In this document: positions 27,171-36,202 of the stretch, in pieces | Numbering within the stretch: the first letter of the stretch is position 1 | Layout: each line of letters starts with the position of its first letter | From: Desulfacinum hydrothermale DSM 13146 | GTDB lineage: Bacteria; Desulfobacterota; Syntrophobacteria; Syntrophobacterales; DSM-9756 | Assembly: GCF_900176285.1 (NCBI RefSeq) | Contig: NZ_FWXF01000024.1 | Span: 1-46,079, forward strand | DNA length: 46,079 bases | Reading direction: 5' to 3' | The notes under the pieces: generated by a model | What the model saw: the letters and a program-made list of their open reading frames with translations, nothing else | Databases searched by the model: none | What the model was told of the DNA's origin: nothing | Made by a program: the position numbers and the translations under genes

Positions 27171-29828
27171 ATGGTGAAAAGGGTTGGCATTGCCGCACTG
27201 ATCTGCCTCCTGTGCGCCGGCTTGGCGAAGGCTCAAAGCCCGGATCCCCAGCAGGTCCCACGAGTAGCCGTTCTGCCCTTCGCGGCTCATACGGCAACCC
27301 CGCGACCTCAACTGGGTCTGAACGTGCAGGAACTGCTGGCCCAGCAGCTCGTTGCTGAGGGCATGGACGTGGTGCCCCTTCCGGAAACCCGAAAGGTGAG
27401 CGGCCAGACGGGCATGGGCGACGAGGCAAAGGCGCTGCAGGCCGCCCGCCGGCTCCAAGCCGATTTCGTGCTTTTCGGGAGTTTGAGTCAATTGGGTCAG
27501 AAGGCCAGCCTGGATGCCAAACTGCTGGATGTGAGCGGGCAACGAAAGCCCCAAGTCCTTTTTGCCGAGGGAGTCCTGGAGGATCTCACCGGGGCGGCCC
27601 AAGACCTGGCCCAACAAGTGGCGGTGCGCCTTCTGGCCAAGGCAGTCATCGCCGACGTGAGGGTCCGGGGAAACGAACGCATTGAAGCCGACGCCATCCT
27701 GGTCAACGTGGAAAGCCGCAAGGGCGACCTGCTCCGAGAGCATACGATCCAAAAGGACATTCGGTCCATCTTCAAGATGGGGTATTTTGAGACGGTGGCC
27801 GCGGACGTGACCGATTCGGACAAGGGCAAGATCATCACCTTCGTGGTCCGGGAAAAGCCCACGGTGGTGGATGTGAAGGTGGAAGGAAACGATGACATCG
27901 ACGAAAAGAACATCCTGGCGGCCATCGCCACCAAGCCGTTCACCGTTTTGCAAAAGAGCGTGGTGACCGAGGATGTCAACCGCATCATCAAGCTCTACCA
28001 TCAGAAAGCCTACTTCAACGCCAAGGTCACCCCGGACATTCAGTTTCCCCGGGATCCCCGCAAAGCCGTGGTCACCTTCCGGATCCAGGAAGGGCGCAAG
28101 CTCTATACCAAGAAGATCCAATTCACCGGCAACAAACACTTTTCCGACCGCAAGTTGCGCGGCGTGATGGAGACCAAGCAGCGGGGATTTTTCTCCTGGT
28201 TCAGTGACAAGGGCGTTCTGGACCGGGAGGTTCTGGAAACAGACCTGGACCGCGTGACGGCCTTCTACCACGATCACGGCTACATGGACGCCCGGGTGGG
28301 CACGCCTCAGATCGAAAAGCGGGAAGACGGCTTCTATGTGACCATTCCGGTGGTGGAGGGGGAGCGCTACACCATTGCTTCCGTGGATGTACAGGGGGAT
28401 CTGCTGGAAACCACCCCCAAGGTCAAAGAAGAGTTTGAGCTCAAAAAGGGCGATCACTTCAGCCGGGAGAAGCTGCGAAAGGATTTGGATCGTCTCACCA
28501 AGCACTACATGGACCAGGGATACGCCTACGTGGAAGTGAACCCGGGCATCAAGCGCGATCCGGCCACCCACAGGGCGGACATCGTTTACAACGTGCGGAA
28601 GGGCCCGCTTGTGCACATCGAGCGGATCACCATCGCGGGCAACACCAAGACGCGTGACAAGGTCATCCGCCGCCAGCTGCGGCTGGCCGAGGGGGACCGG
28701 TTCAGTTCGTCCGCCCTGGAGCGGAGCAACCTGAATCTCAAAAAGATCGACTATTTCGAGGACGTGGAGATTCAGCCCTCCGAAGGATCCACATCCGATG
28801 CCATGAACCTGCACATCAAGGTGAAGGAAAAGCCCACGGGGGCCATCAGCGTGGGCGGTGGCTTTTCCTCCGACGACGGCCTTTTTGTGGGCGGCGACAT
28901 TGTGCAGCGGAATCTTTTCGGACGAGGCCAGTATGCGGCCATCAAGGCCTACCTGGGTGGGGAGACTTCCCGGTATTCCATCAGCTTCACGGAGCCGTGG
29001 CTTTTCGACACCCCCCTTTCCGCCGGCTTCGATATCTACAATTGGTACCGAGAGTACACCGATTTCAACAAGGACGCCATCGGCGGCAAGATCCGTTTCA
29101 GCCACCCCTTCGGCAACTGGAGCCGCTGGTATCTTTCCTACGTCTTTGAAAACGCCAAGGTGAGCGATGTGGACGAGGACGCCTCGCTCATCATCAAGGA
29201 CCAGGAAGGCCGCCAGATCAAGAGCAGTCTCATTGCGTCGGTGGAACGCGACAGTACGGATGACCGCTTCTTGCCCACCCGCGGCTCCACCCATTCGCTT
29301 ACGGTGGAATACTCCATCCCCTACCTGGGAAGCGATTCGGACTTTGTGAGCGTGGTGGCCAACACCGGCTGGTACATCCCGCTGTGGTGGAAGTTCATCG
29401 GCTTCGTCCACGGCAAGGCGGGCTATATCTTCGAGTTGGATAAGGAAAAGAAGCCTGTTCCCATCTACGAACGGTTCTTCCTGGGCGGCATCAACTCCAT
29501 CCGCGCCTTCGACTGGGGGGAAGTGGGCCCCAAGGATCCCGACACCGGTGATGAGATCGGCGGGTTGAAGTTCGGACTGGTGAACCTGGAACTGCTCTTT
29601 CCGCTCGTCGAAAAGATCGGCATGCGCGGCGTGGTCTTTTTCGATGCCGGAAACGCCTTCGACCGGGACGAAAATTTCAGCGTGAGCGATTTCCGCACGG
29701 CGGCCGGCGCCGGCATTCGATGGAAGTCGCCCATGGGACCGCTGCGCATCGAATGGGGCTACAATCTGGATCCCGAGCCGGGGGAAAGCACGAGCAAGTG
29801 GCAGTTTTCCATGGGGGTCTCCTTTTAG
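27171..29828 (+). CDS. bamA: Outer membrane assembly factor BamA with N-terminal alpha/beta domain
   Basis: 885 residues; AAGGAGC precedes the ATG. A signal peptide (cleavage near AKA/Q, residue 21-22) is followed by an extra domain at about 30-150: VAVLPFAAHT, LNVQELLAQQLVAEGMDVV and ADFVLFGSLSQLGQKASLDA. This resembles TolB-N/LpoB/FlgO-type periplasmic domains. Five POTRA domains follow (about 158-550; VRVRGNERIEADAILVNV begins the first). The Omp85 barrel spans about 553-885, with FDAGNAFD and the lid segment GGINSIRAFDWGEVGP. In that segment the conserved (V/I)RGF reads IRAF. BamA folds outer-membrane barrels and works with Skp, encoded next. Confidence 0.93.
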   Translation: MVKRVGIAALICLLCAGLAKAQSPDPQQVPRVAVLPFAAHTATPRPQLGLNVQELLAQQLVAEGMDVVPLPETRKVSGQTGMGDEAKALQAARRLQADFVLFGSLSQLGQKASLDAKLLDVSGQRKPQVLFAEGVLEDLTGAAQDLAQQVAVRLLAKAVIADVRVRGNERIEADAILVNVESRKGDLLREHTIQKDIRSIFKMGYFETVAADVTDSDKGKIITFVVREKPTVVDVKVEGNDDIDEKNILAAIATKPFTVLQKSVVTEDVNRIIKLYHQKAYFNAKVTPDIQFPRDPRKAVVTFRIQEGRKLYTKKIQFTGNKHFSDRKLRGVMETKQRGFFSWFSDKGVLDREVLETDLDRVTAFYHDHGYMDARVGTPQIEKREDGFYVTIPVVEGERYTIASVDVQGDLLETTPKVKEEFELKKGDHFSREKLRKDLDRLTKHYMDQGYAYVEVNPGIKRDPATHRADIVYNVRKGPLVHIERITIAGNTKTRDKVIRRQLRLAEGDRFSSSALERSNLNLKKIDYFEDVEIQPSEGSTSDAMNLHIKVKEKPTGAISVGGGFSSDDGLFVGGDIVQRNLFGRGQYAAIKAYLGGETSRYSISFTEPWLFDTPLSAGFDIYNWYREYTDFNKDAIGGKIRFSHPFGNWSRWYLSYVFENAKVSDVDEDASLIIKDQEGRQIKSSLIASVERDSTDDRFLPTRGSTHSLTVEYSIPYLGSDSDFVSVVANTGWYIPLWWKFIGFVHGKAGYIFELDKEKKPVPIYERFFLGGINSIRAFDWGEVGPKDPDTGDEIGGLKFGLVNLELLFPLVEKIGMRGVVFFDAGNAFDRDENFSVSDFRTAAGAGIRWKSPMGPLRIEWGYNLDPEPGESTSKWQFSMGVSF

Positions 29829-29835
29829 GAACCCG

Positions 29836-29871
29836 TCCGAAAAGGGCCTTTCAGCCTTTCGGGAGGTTTTT
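29836..29871 (+). terminator. Rho-independent terminator after bamA
   Basis: CCGAAAAGG and CCTTTCGG pair with one bulged A around a 9-base loop, followed shortly by TTTTT. It begins within ten bases of the bamA stop and would separate the lysS-bamA unit from the skp-lpx unit. Confidence 0.6.
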
Positions 29872-29916
29872 AACTGGTTGAAATTCCGCTGTCCCCTGTG
29901 GCTCTTTGGGAGCCTC

Positions 29917-29944
29917 GTAGGGGCGGGTTCGGAGCCCGCCCTAC
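29917..29944. repeat. REP-like palindromic unit
   Basis: GTAGGGGCGGG, a short loop, CCCGCCCTAC: an imperfect hairpin (one extra G in the left arm) in non-coding DNA. Units of the form GTAGGGGCGGGTT...CCCGCCCTAC are scattered in many bacterial genomes. A RAYT transposase, the enzyme class linked to such repeats, lies at the right end of this window, but no copy of this hairpin is seen beside it. Confidence 0.5.
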
Positions 29945-30203
29945 TTCCGCAAGGCAAGGCCCGTAGCGCGGGTGCCTCTGGTACCCCAACCTCCCGTCCA
30001 CATGGGAAGGACCCTGGAAGGACGGGCGGTTGGGGACCGGCAGCCGGGCCCGTGCGGTCGACCTGGCTCATGCCCGTCACGCCATGCGGGCACTTCCCAG
30101 GAACTCCTTTGTGGGGAGCGCTTGGGGAGCTACAATACGGCCACTTGAAAAGCAAAGAGATGGAATCCACGGCACTTGGACCCAAGGTAAGGAGGACGTT
30201 TTC

Positions 30204-30737
30204 ATGAGGACACAACGCATCTGGGTGGTACTGATCGCAATCTTCGCTGTGGTGCTCTCCGCAGGTTCAACCCATGCCGCATCGCCCAAGATCGGCTATT
30301 TCGACCTGCAGGCCGTCCTGGATCAGTCCCAGTGGGGCAAGGAGGCCAAGGCGGAGTTTGCGGCCAAAAAGGCGGCCTTGCAGAGCAAGGTGAAACAAAA
30401 GGCCAAGGAATTCGAAGAGTCCAAGCAAGCCTTCCAAAAACAGCAGATGATGCTGGACGACAAGGCCAAGAAAGAAAAGCTCCTGGAACTTCGGCAAATG
30501 CAGGTGGAAGGCGAAAAATTGCTCATGCAGACCAACACCCAGCTCAACAAGCTCAGTCAGCAACTGACCAAGCCCATCATCGACAAGATCATCAAAATCG
30601 TTCAGTCCATCGGGAAAAAGGAAAAGTACGACTACATCTTCGAGGTCCAAAAGGGCGGTCTGGTCTATGCCACGGACAAGACGGACCTGACCAAGAAGAT
30701 CATCAAAGAGCTTGACAAGGCCAAACCGAAAAAGTAA
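30204..30737 (+). CDS. skp: OmpH/Skp-family periplasmic chaperone
   Basis: 177 residues; AAGGAGG lies 9 bp before the ATG. A signal peptide (VVLIAIFAVVLSAGSTHAA) is cleaved near residue 25. The mature protein opens with KIGYFDLQAVLDQSQWGKEA, the conserved OmpH beta-strand, then a long Lys/Gln/Glu coiled coil (about 45-130). It ends with YDYIFEVQKGGLVYATDKTD. Skp is a trimer that holds unfolded barrel proteins for BamA. Its place between bamA and lpxD is the classic bamA-skp-lpxD-fabZ-lpxA order. Confidence 0.92.
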   Translation: MRTQRIWVVLIAIFAVVLSAGSTHAASPKIGYFDLQAVLDQSQWGKEAKAEFAAKKAALQSKVKQKAKEFEESKQAFQKQQMMLDDKAKKEKLLELRQMQVEGEKLLMQTNTQLNKLSQQLTKPIIDKIIKIVQSIGKKEKYDYIFEVQKGGLVYATDKTDLTKKIIKELDKAKPKK

Positions 30738-30781
30738 CGGTCCCGGCTCGCAAACGGGACTCGGAAACGGACGGCGGGAAC

Positions 30782-31840
30782 ATGGCGAGCAAAGAGTACA
30801 CGCTACAGCGGATGGCGGAGCTTCTGGACGTGGAGTTCCAGGGCCCGCCGGATCTGGTGATCCGGGGGGTGGGCCCCCTTCAGGCGGCCGGACCGGACCA
30901 GCTGAGCTTTCTGGCCAACCCCAAATACAAGGCTCAGCTGGAGTCCAGCCGAGCCGCAGCGGTCATCGTGCATCCGTCCGTCCAGGGAGTGACACGGCCC
31001 CGCCTGCTGTCCTCCAACCCCTACTGGACCATGGCTCAGGCGGCCCAGCTTTTCCATGAACCGCCCAATCTTCCCGTGGGCGTCCACCCCACGGCCGTGG
31101 TGGCTCCGGACGCCGTTATCGCCCCGGATGCGGCCATCGGAGCGCTCGTTTACGTGGGCCCCGGATCCTCCATCGGAGCCGGCACGCGCCTTTACGGCCA
31201 CGTGCACATCGCCGGGAACGTCACCGTGGGCGATCAGTGCCTGATCCATCCCAACGTGACCATCCTGGACGGCTGCCGCATCGGCAACCGGGTGGTGATC
31301 CATTCGGGAACGGTCATTGGAAGCGACGGCTTCGGGTTCGCTCAAGACGACCAGGGCCGCTCCACCAAGATCCCCCAGACGGGTATCGTGGTGATTGAAG
31401 ACGACGTGGAGATCGGGGCCAACTGCGCCGTGGATCGGGCCACCTTCGGGGTCACCCGCGTCGGGCGCGGTACTAAGATCGACAACCTGGTGCAGATCGC
31501 CCACAACGTGGATATCGGGGAGCATTCGATCATCGTGGCCCAGGTGGGCATCGCCGGAAGCGTCACCTTGGGAAAGCACGTGGTTCTGGGAGGCCAGGTG
31601 GGCATTGCGGGACACCTCACGGTGGGCGACGGCGTTCGGATCGGCGCCAAATCGGCCATCGCCCATTCCGTCCCACCGGGGCAGGATCTTCTGGGCATCC
31701 CCGCCGTGGCGCACAAGGAATGGTTTCGAAATTGGGCCAACTGGAAGAGGCTGCCTCGTATGCGCGAGGAGCTGGCCCGCCTCCGGGAACGGGTGGAAGC
31801 CTTGGAAAAGGAATGGGAGCGCCATGGAAAAGACCATTGA
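30782..31840 (+). CDS. lpxD: UDP-3-O-acylglucosamine N-acyltransferase
   Basis: 352 residues. The N-terminal uridine-binding domain contains LSFLANPKYKAQLESSRAAA. From about residue 100 there are left-handed beta-helix hexapeptide repeats (VIAPDAAIGALVYVGPGSSI and onward). IHSGTVIGSDGFGFAQDD and IAHNVDIGEHSIIVAQVGIA, which holds the catalytic His, are family marks. A C-terminal helix (RMREELARLRERVEALEKEW) is the trimer or ACP contact. It adds the second, amide-linked acyl chain in lipid A synthesis. It overlaps fabZ by 17 bp. Confidence 0.95.
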   Translation: MASKEYTLQRMAELLDVEFQGPPDLVIRGVGPLQAAGPDQLSFLANPKYKAQLESSRAAAVIVHPSVQGVTRPRLLSSNPYWTMAQAAQLFHEPPNLPVGVHPTAVVAPDAVIAPDAAIGALVYVGPGSSIGAGTRLYGHVHIAGNVTVGDQCLIHPNVTILDGCRIGNRVVIHSGTVIGSDGFGFAQDDQGRSTKIPQTGIVVIEDDVEIGANCAVDRATFGVTRVGRGTKIDNLVQIAHNVDIGEHSIIVAQVGIAGSVTLGKHVVLGGQVGIAGHLTVGDGVRIGAKSAIAHSVPPGQDLLGIPAVAHKEWFRNWANWKRLPRMREELARLRERVEALEKEWERHGKDH

Positions 31841-32252
31841 AGAAATCATCGCTGCCCTGCCCCACCGGTATCCTTTCCTGCTCGTGGATCGCATTCTGGA
31901 AATGGGCGACGACGAGATCGTCGGGCTCAAGAACGTGACCATTAACGAGCCGTTCTTCCAGGGGCATTTTCCCGGTCACCCCATCATGCCGGGGGTGCTC
32001 ATTATGGAAGCGCTGGCCCAGGCCGGCGGCATCTTGGCCTTCTCCATGCTGGGAAACGACGCCGGAAAACCCGTCTATTTCATGGGATTGGACAAGGTGC
32101 GCTTCCGCCGCCCCGTGCGACCGGGCGATCAACTCCTTTTGAAACTCAAGGTCCTTCGCCGCAAGGGACCGGTCTTCAAGATGAAGGGCGAAGCCTACGT
32201 GGGCGACCACCTGGCGGCCGAAGGGGAACTCATGGCAACCATTGAACCGTAG
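31824..32252 (+). CDS. fabZ: (3R)-hydroxyacyl-ACP dehydratase FabZ
   Basis: 142 residues from the ATG at 31824, inside the end of lpxD. Hot-dog fold with LPHRYPFLLVDRILEM, catalytic His in FFQGHFPGHPIMPGVL, and Glu in MEALAQAGG. It dehydrates 3-hydroxyacyl-ACP for fatty acid elongation. It competes with LpxA and LpxD for the same 3-hydroxyacyl-ACP pool, which is why it is so often encoded between them. Confidence 0.95.
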   Translation: MEKTIEEIIAALPHRYPFLLVDRILEMGDDEIVGLKNVTINEPFFQGHFPGHPIMPGVLIMEALAQAGGILAFSMLGNDAGKPVYFMGLDKVRFRRPVRPGDQLLLKLKVLRRKGPVFKMKGEAYVGDHLAAEGELMATIEP

Positions 32253-32273
32253 CAAAAGAGGAAACGCGCTTAG

Positions 32274-33047
32274 ATGACCATTCATCCCACAGCAGTCGTG
32301 GATCCGCAAGCCGAGTTGGCCGAGGACGTCACCATCGGCCCCTACGCTGTGATCGGCCCCCATGTGCAGATCGATTCGGGCACCGTGGTGGGCTCGCACA
32401 CCGTCATCGAGGGTTGGACCAAGATCGGCCGCAACAACCAGATCAGCTCCTTCGCCGCCATCGGCTTCCCACCCCAGGACCTGAAGTACCAGGGTGGGCC
32501 CACCCGCGTGGAAATCGGCGACCACAACATCATCCGCGAATACGCCACCATCCATCGGGGCACGGAAGGCGGGGGCGGTGTGACCCGCATTGGGAACGGC
32601 AATCTCATCATGGCCTACGTGCATGTGGCCCACGACTGCATCCTGCACCATCACGTCATCATGGCCAACGCGGCCATGCTGGCCGGACATGTGACCATCG
32701 AGGACCACGCCGTGGTGGGAGGCCTGGCCGCCGTGCACCAGTTCGCCCGGATCGGCACCCACGCTTACATCGGTGCCAAGGCGGGCATCAAGAAGGACAT
32801 CCCACCCTACATGCTGGCCACGGGCTACCCGGCCAAGCTCTACGGGCCCAACACGGTGGGGCTGAGGCGCAAGGGGTTTTCCCGGGAGACCATCCAGGGC
32901 CTGAAGCAGGCCTATAAGGTTCTGTTCCGAAGCGGACTCACGACGGCCGAGGCCGTGCGGCAGATCCAGGAAGAGCTGGGCCACATCGCCGAGGTGAAGT
33001 GCCTGCTGGATTTCGTGGCGGGATCCCAAAGGGGACTCACCCGCTGA
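32274..33047 (+). CDS. lpxA: UDP-N-acetylglucosamine O-acyltransferase
   Basis: 257 residues. Left-handed beta-helix from the first residues (IHPTAVVDPQAELAEDVTIG, GPYAVIGPHVQIDSGTVVGS). VHVAHDCILHHHVIMANAAM contains the catalytic His, and AMLAGHVTIEDHAVVGGLAA follows. GYPAKLYGPNTVGLRRKGFS begins the C-terminal helical domain. It catalyses the first step of lipid A synthesis. It is 21 bp after fabZ. Confidence 0.95.
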   Translation: MTIHPTAVVDPQAELAEDVTIGPYAVIGPHVQIDSGTVVGSHTVIEGWTKIGRNNQISSFAAIGFPPQDLKYQGGPTRVEIGDHNIIREYATIHRGTEGGGGVTRIGNGNLIMAYVHVAHDCILHHHVIMANAAMLAGHVTIEDHAVVGGLAAVHQFARIGTHAYIGAKAGIKKDIPPYMLATGYPAKLYGPNTVGLRRKGFSRETIQGLKQAYKVLFRSGLTTAEAVRQIQEELGHIAEVKCLLDFVAGSQRGLTR

Positions 33048-33064
33048 GCAGACGGACACGATCC

Positions 33065-34990
33065 ATGAACCAGGACACGACACGACGCATCGGGTTGATC
33101 GCAGGGGGCGGGCAGTTTCCGCTCCTTTTTGCTGAAGGGGCCCGCCAGGCCGGCTATGGCGTGGTGGCCGTGGGCTTCGAGGGGGAAACGGACCCCCAGT
33201 TGGGGGACCACGTGGACCGCTTCCACCTCATCAAGCTGGGCCAGCTGAACAAGCTCATCAAGGCCTTCAAGAACGCCGGCGTCACTCGGGTCGCCATGGC
33301 CGGCGCCATCAACAAGACCAATCTCTATGCCCGCATCCGGCCGGACTGGCGCGCCTTCAAGCTGCTCGGAAGGCTTCACAACAAAAAGGACGACTTTCTG
33401 TTGCGCGCCCTGGCCCAGGAATTGGCCAGTGAAGGAATCCATGTCGAACCTTCCACCCTCTTTCTGCCCAACTTGTTGGCTCCCGAAGGCGTTCTCACCC
33501 GTCGGCGTCTGAACGCCAAGGAAAAGCGCGACGTGGCCTTCGGCTGGGACATGGCCAAGGCCGTGGGCCATCTGGATATCGGACAGTGCCTGGTGGTTAA
33601 AGACCAGGCGGTGCTGGCCGTGGAAGGGATCGACGGAACCGATGCCACCATCCTGCGGGGCGGCAAGCTGTGCCGGCAAGGAGCGGTGGTGGTCAAGGTG
33701 AGCAAACCCGTCCAGGACCTTCGCTTCGATGTCCCCTCCGTGGGACTCCAGACCATTGAAATCATGAAGGAGGCCAAGGCGCGCGTGTTGGTGATCGAAG
33801 CGGGCAAGACCCTGCTTTTCGATCGAGAGCGGGTCATCGAGGAAGCCGACAGGGCGGGCATCACCGTGGTGGCCCTTGCCAGTCCCGAGCCAACGGTGGA
33901 AATGACGCAGGAATCGAAACCGACCGATCCTCCCGTCCGCCCCTCCGCCCAGATCCCCGTCTCGCCCCCCGTCCTCACCTTTCCGCCCCCGCGCCCCGAC
34001 GCCCTCAAAGTGGGCGTGGTCGGCGTGGGCTATCTGGGCAAGTTTCATGCGGAAAAGTACGCGCGCCTTCCCGAGGCCCAGCTGGTCGCCGTCGTGGACA
34101 TCGAATCCCAGCGGGCTCGGTCCGTGGCGGAGCGATTGGGGTGCCGGGCGGCGGCGGACTTCCGTGACATCCTGGGCCAGGTGGATGCGGTGAGCATCGC
34201 TACCCCCACACCGTCCCACTTTGCCATCGCCAAAGACTGCCTGCAGGCGGGCGTGCATGTGCTGGTGGAAAAGCCCGTGACCCGCTCCCTGGAGGAGGCC
34301 CAGGAGCTGGTGCGCCTGGCCGACGAAAAAGGGCTGGTCTTCCAAGTGGGGCATCTGGAGCGGTTCAACCCGGCTTTTCGTGCCGTGGAGCCCCACGTGC
34401 GCCATCCGCTCTTTCTGGAAACTCACCGGCTGGCGCTTTTCAATGAACGGGGCCTGGAGGTGGACGTGATACTCGATCTCATGATCCACGACATCGACAT
34501 CGCCCTGCACCTGGTCCAGGCGCCCATCGCCACCGTCTCCGCTTCCGGGGTTCCGGTTCTCACGTCGCTTCCCGACATCGCCAACGTGCGGATCGAATTC
34601 CAAAACGGCGCCGTGGCCAACCTCACCGCCAGCCGCATCTCACTCAAGAACCTTCGGCGCCTTCGCATATTTCAGGAAAATCGCTACCTGGTCTGCGATT
34701 ACGCCAACCGCCGGGCCTTTTCTTTCAGAACGGAAGACCCGCCCGATCACACCGGTTATCCCGAGATTAGCACCGAGGAACTGGACGTGGTGGACTTCGA
34801 CGCCCTGGAAGAAGAGATCGCCGCCTTTCTCCGCGCGGTCCGATCCCACTCCCGGCCCGTTGTGGACGGCCGCCAGGCCATGATGGCGCTCAAGGTGGCC
34901 TTGGAGATCTCCCGCCAGATCAACGAACGCGTCCAGATGGCTGGGGAGACGCTTCCGGCGGTGAAGCGCCCGATCCCGGGTGAGGGGTAA
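33065..34990 (+). CDS. lpxI: LpxI (UDP-2,3-diacylglucosamine pyrophosphatase) fused to a Gfo/Idh/MocA oxidoreductase
   Basis: 641 residues. Residues 1-271 are LpxI (DUF1009): IGLIAGGGQFPLLFAEGARQ, HLIKLGQLNKLIKAFKNAGV, VAMAGAINK, AVEGIDGTDATILRGG and RFDVPSVGLQTIEIM. A Pro/Thr/Glu-rich linker spans about 272-312. Residues 313-641 are a Gfo/Idh/MocA NAD(P) oxidoreductase: VGVVGVGYLGKFHAEKYA, VSIATPTPSHFAIAKDC, LVEKPVTRSLEEA, and VILDLMIHDIDIALHLV with the catalytic His/Asp. In related genomes these two proteins are usually neighbouring genes. LpxI cleaves UDP-diacylglucosamine to lipid X. The oxidoreductase role is unknown; GnnA-like sugar oxidation for amide-linked lipid A is one option. No frameshift or stop lies between the halves. 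Confidence 0.9.
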   Translation: MNQDTTRRIGLIAGGGQFPLLFAEGARQAGYGVVAVGFEGETDPQLGDHVDRFHLIKLGQLNKLIKAFKNAGVTRVAMAGAINKTNLYARIRPDWRAFKLLGRLHNKKDDFLLRALAQELASEGIHVEPSTLFLPNLLAPEGVLTRRRLNAKEKRDVAFGWDMAKAVGHLDIGQCLVVKDQAVLAVEGIDGTDATILRGGKLCRQGAVVVKVSKPVQDLRFDVPSVGLQTIEIMKEAKARVLVIEAGKTLLFDRERVIEEADRAGITVVALASPEPTVEMTQESKPTDPPVRPSAQIPVSPPVLTFPPPRPDALKVGVVGVGYLGKFHAEKYARLPEAQLVAVVDIESQRARSVAERLGCRAAADFRDILGQVDAVSIATPTPSHFAIAKDCLQAGVHVLVEKPVTRSLEEAQELVRLADEKGLVFQVGHLERFNPAFRAVEPHVRHPLFLETHRLALFNERGLEVDVILDLMIHDIDIALHLVQAPIATVSASGVPVLTSLPDIANVRIEFQNGAVANLTASRISLKNLRRLRIFQENRYLVCDYANRRAFSFRTEDPPDHTGYPEISTEELDVVDFDALEEEIAAFLRAVRSHSRPVVDGRQAMMALKVALEISRQINERVQMAGETLPAVKRPIPGEG

Positions 34991-34993
34991 GAG

Positions 34994-36202
34994 GTGAAAG
35001 GTTCCACGGATCAGCGGTCGCGGGTTTCGGACCACAGGCCACGAAAACCGATGAAGATTTTCGTAAGCGCGGGGGAGGCGTCGGGAGACCTCCATGCCTC
35101 TTCCCTGGTGCGCGCTATGCGCCGGGAACACCCCCACCTGCAGGTGAGCTGCCTGGGAGGTCCCCGATTGGAGGAGGCAGGCGCCCGCATTCTGGTGGAC
35201 AACCGGGATCTTTCGTTGATCGGTGTCCTCCAGGTTTTGCCCAAGGCTCGCACCCTCTATGGCGCTTGGAGGACCCTCAGGAACCATCTGGTGTCGAAAC
35301 GCCCCGACCTGGTGGTTCTGGTGGACTTTCCCGACTTCAACTTCCTACTGGGCCGTCTGGCTCATCGACTGGGCCTCAAGGTCTTCTATTACATCAGCCC
35401 GCAGGTCTGGGCCTGGCGCCGCGGTCGGATCCGCTCGCTCAAGCGCTTCGTGGACACCATGGCGGTGATCCTGCCCTTCGAAGAGGCCTTCTATCGCCGC
35501 CACGGCATGCGGGTCCACTACGTGGGCCATCCTTTGGCGGACACGCTGGCCCACGTGCCGGACAAGGCAGCCTGCCGAAAGGCCCTGGGATTGGACGGCG
35601 AGACCCATACCGGGTCCCGGAGCGCTCGCACGGTGTGTCTTCTTCCCGGAAGCCGCCGTGGAGAGGTGCGCACCTTTCTGCCCCTGCTTTTGGATGCCGC
35701 CCGAAGGCTCTATCGCCGCCACGGGGATCTCCAGTTCCTACTGGCCGCGGCGGCCGAACTGGACCCGTCTTCCCTGCCTGGCCTTGGCTCCTTTGACGAC
35801 CTTCCCCTCCGGATCGTCCACGGAGACACACACCGGGCACTGCGCGCCTGCGATCTGGCGGTGGCCGTTTCCGGAACCGTCACCCTGGAAGCGGCGCTTC
35901 TGGGAACGCCCCTGGTGATCGTTTACAAAGTGAGTCCCATTGAGTACCATGCCGGGCGTTTTCTCATCCGGGTGCCGTTCATCGGGCTTCCGAACCTGGT
36001 GGCGGAACGGCGGATATACCCGGAACTCCTTCAGGAAGACGCCTCGCCTGAGCGGATCGCCGGTGAGGTGGAACGACTGCTGACCCAACCCCGCGCCCTG
36101 GAAGAGCAGCGATCGGGATTGCGGGAGATTGCGCGGCGCGTGGGCGGTCCCGGGGCCGCCCGCCGCGCGGCGCGGATTGCCTTGAGCCTATGCGTTTCTT
36201 AG
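34994..36202 (+). CDS. lpxB: Lipid-A-disaccharide synthase
   Basis: 402 residues from a GTG at 34994 that has AGGGG upstream and lies 4 bp after the previous stop. An ATG at 35051 (MKIFVSAGEASGDLH) matches the usual family start but has no ribosome site; either is possible. Hallmarks: SAGEASGDLHASSLVRAM, VDFPDFNFLLGRLAHRLG, YYISPQVWAWRRGRI, YVGHPLADTL, LLPGSRRGEV, AVSGTVTLEAALLGTPLVIV, VPFIGLPNLVAERRIYPELL. It joins lipid X to UDP-diacylglucosamine. It overlaps msbA by 13 bp. Confidence 0.93.
   Translation: MKGSTDQRSRVSDHRPRKPMKIFVSAGEASGDLHASSLVRAMRREHPHLQVSCLGGPRLEEAGARILVDNRDLSLIGVLQVLPKARTLYGAWRTLRNHLVSKRPDLVVLVDFPDFNFLLGRLAHRLGLKVFYYISPQVWAWRRGRIRSLKRFVDTMAVILPFEEAFYRRHGMRVHYVGHPLADTLAHVPDKAACRKALGLDGETHTGSRSARTVCLLPGSRRGEVRTFLPLLLDAARRLYRRHGDLQFLLAAAAELDPSSLPGLGSFDDLPLRIVHGDTHRALRACDLAVAVSGTVTLEAALLGTPLVIVYKVSPIEYHAGRFLIRVPFIGLPNLVAERRIYPELLQEDASPERIAGEVERLLTQPRALEEQRSGLREIARRVGGPGAARRAARIALSLCVS

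Larger units (their letters stand above)
29829..30203. other. Intergenic region between bamA and skp
   Basis: 375 bp without a credible gene. It holds the terminator and the REP-like hairpin described separately, then GC-rich sequence up to the skp ribosome site. A promoter for the lipid A block should lie here but I cannot point to one. Confidence 0.5.

Noticed and set aside
27084-30215. A 1043-codon open frame on the minus strand across bamA and skp
   Set aside because: It is an antisense shadow of GC-rich coding DNA. The plus strand has unmistakable bamA and skp, and the minus translation has no recognisable domain.
32912-34603. A 563-codon minus-strand frame under the lpxI fusion
   Set aside because: Shadow of the real gene; composition is His/Gly/Asp-rich as expected for antisense of high-GC codons.
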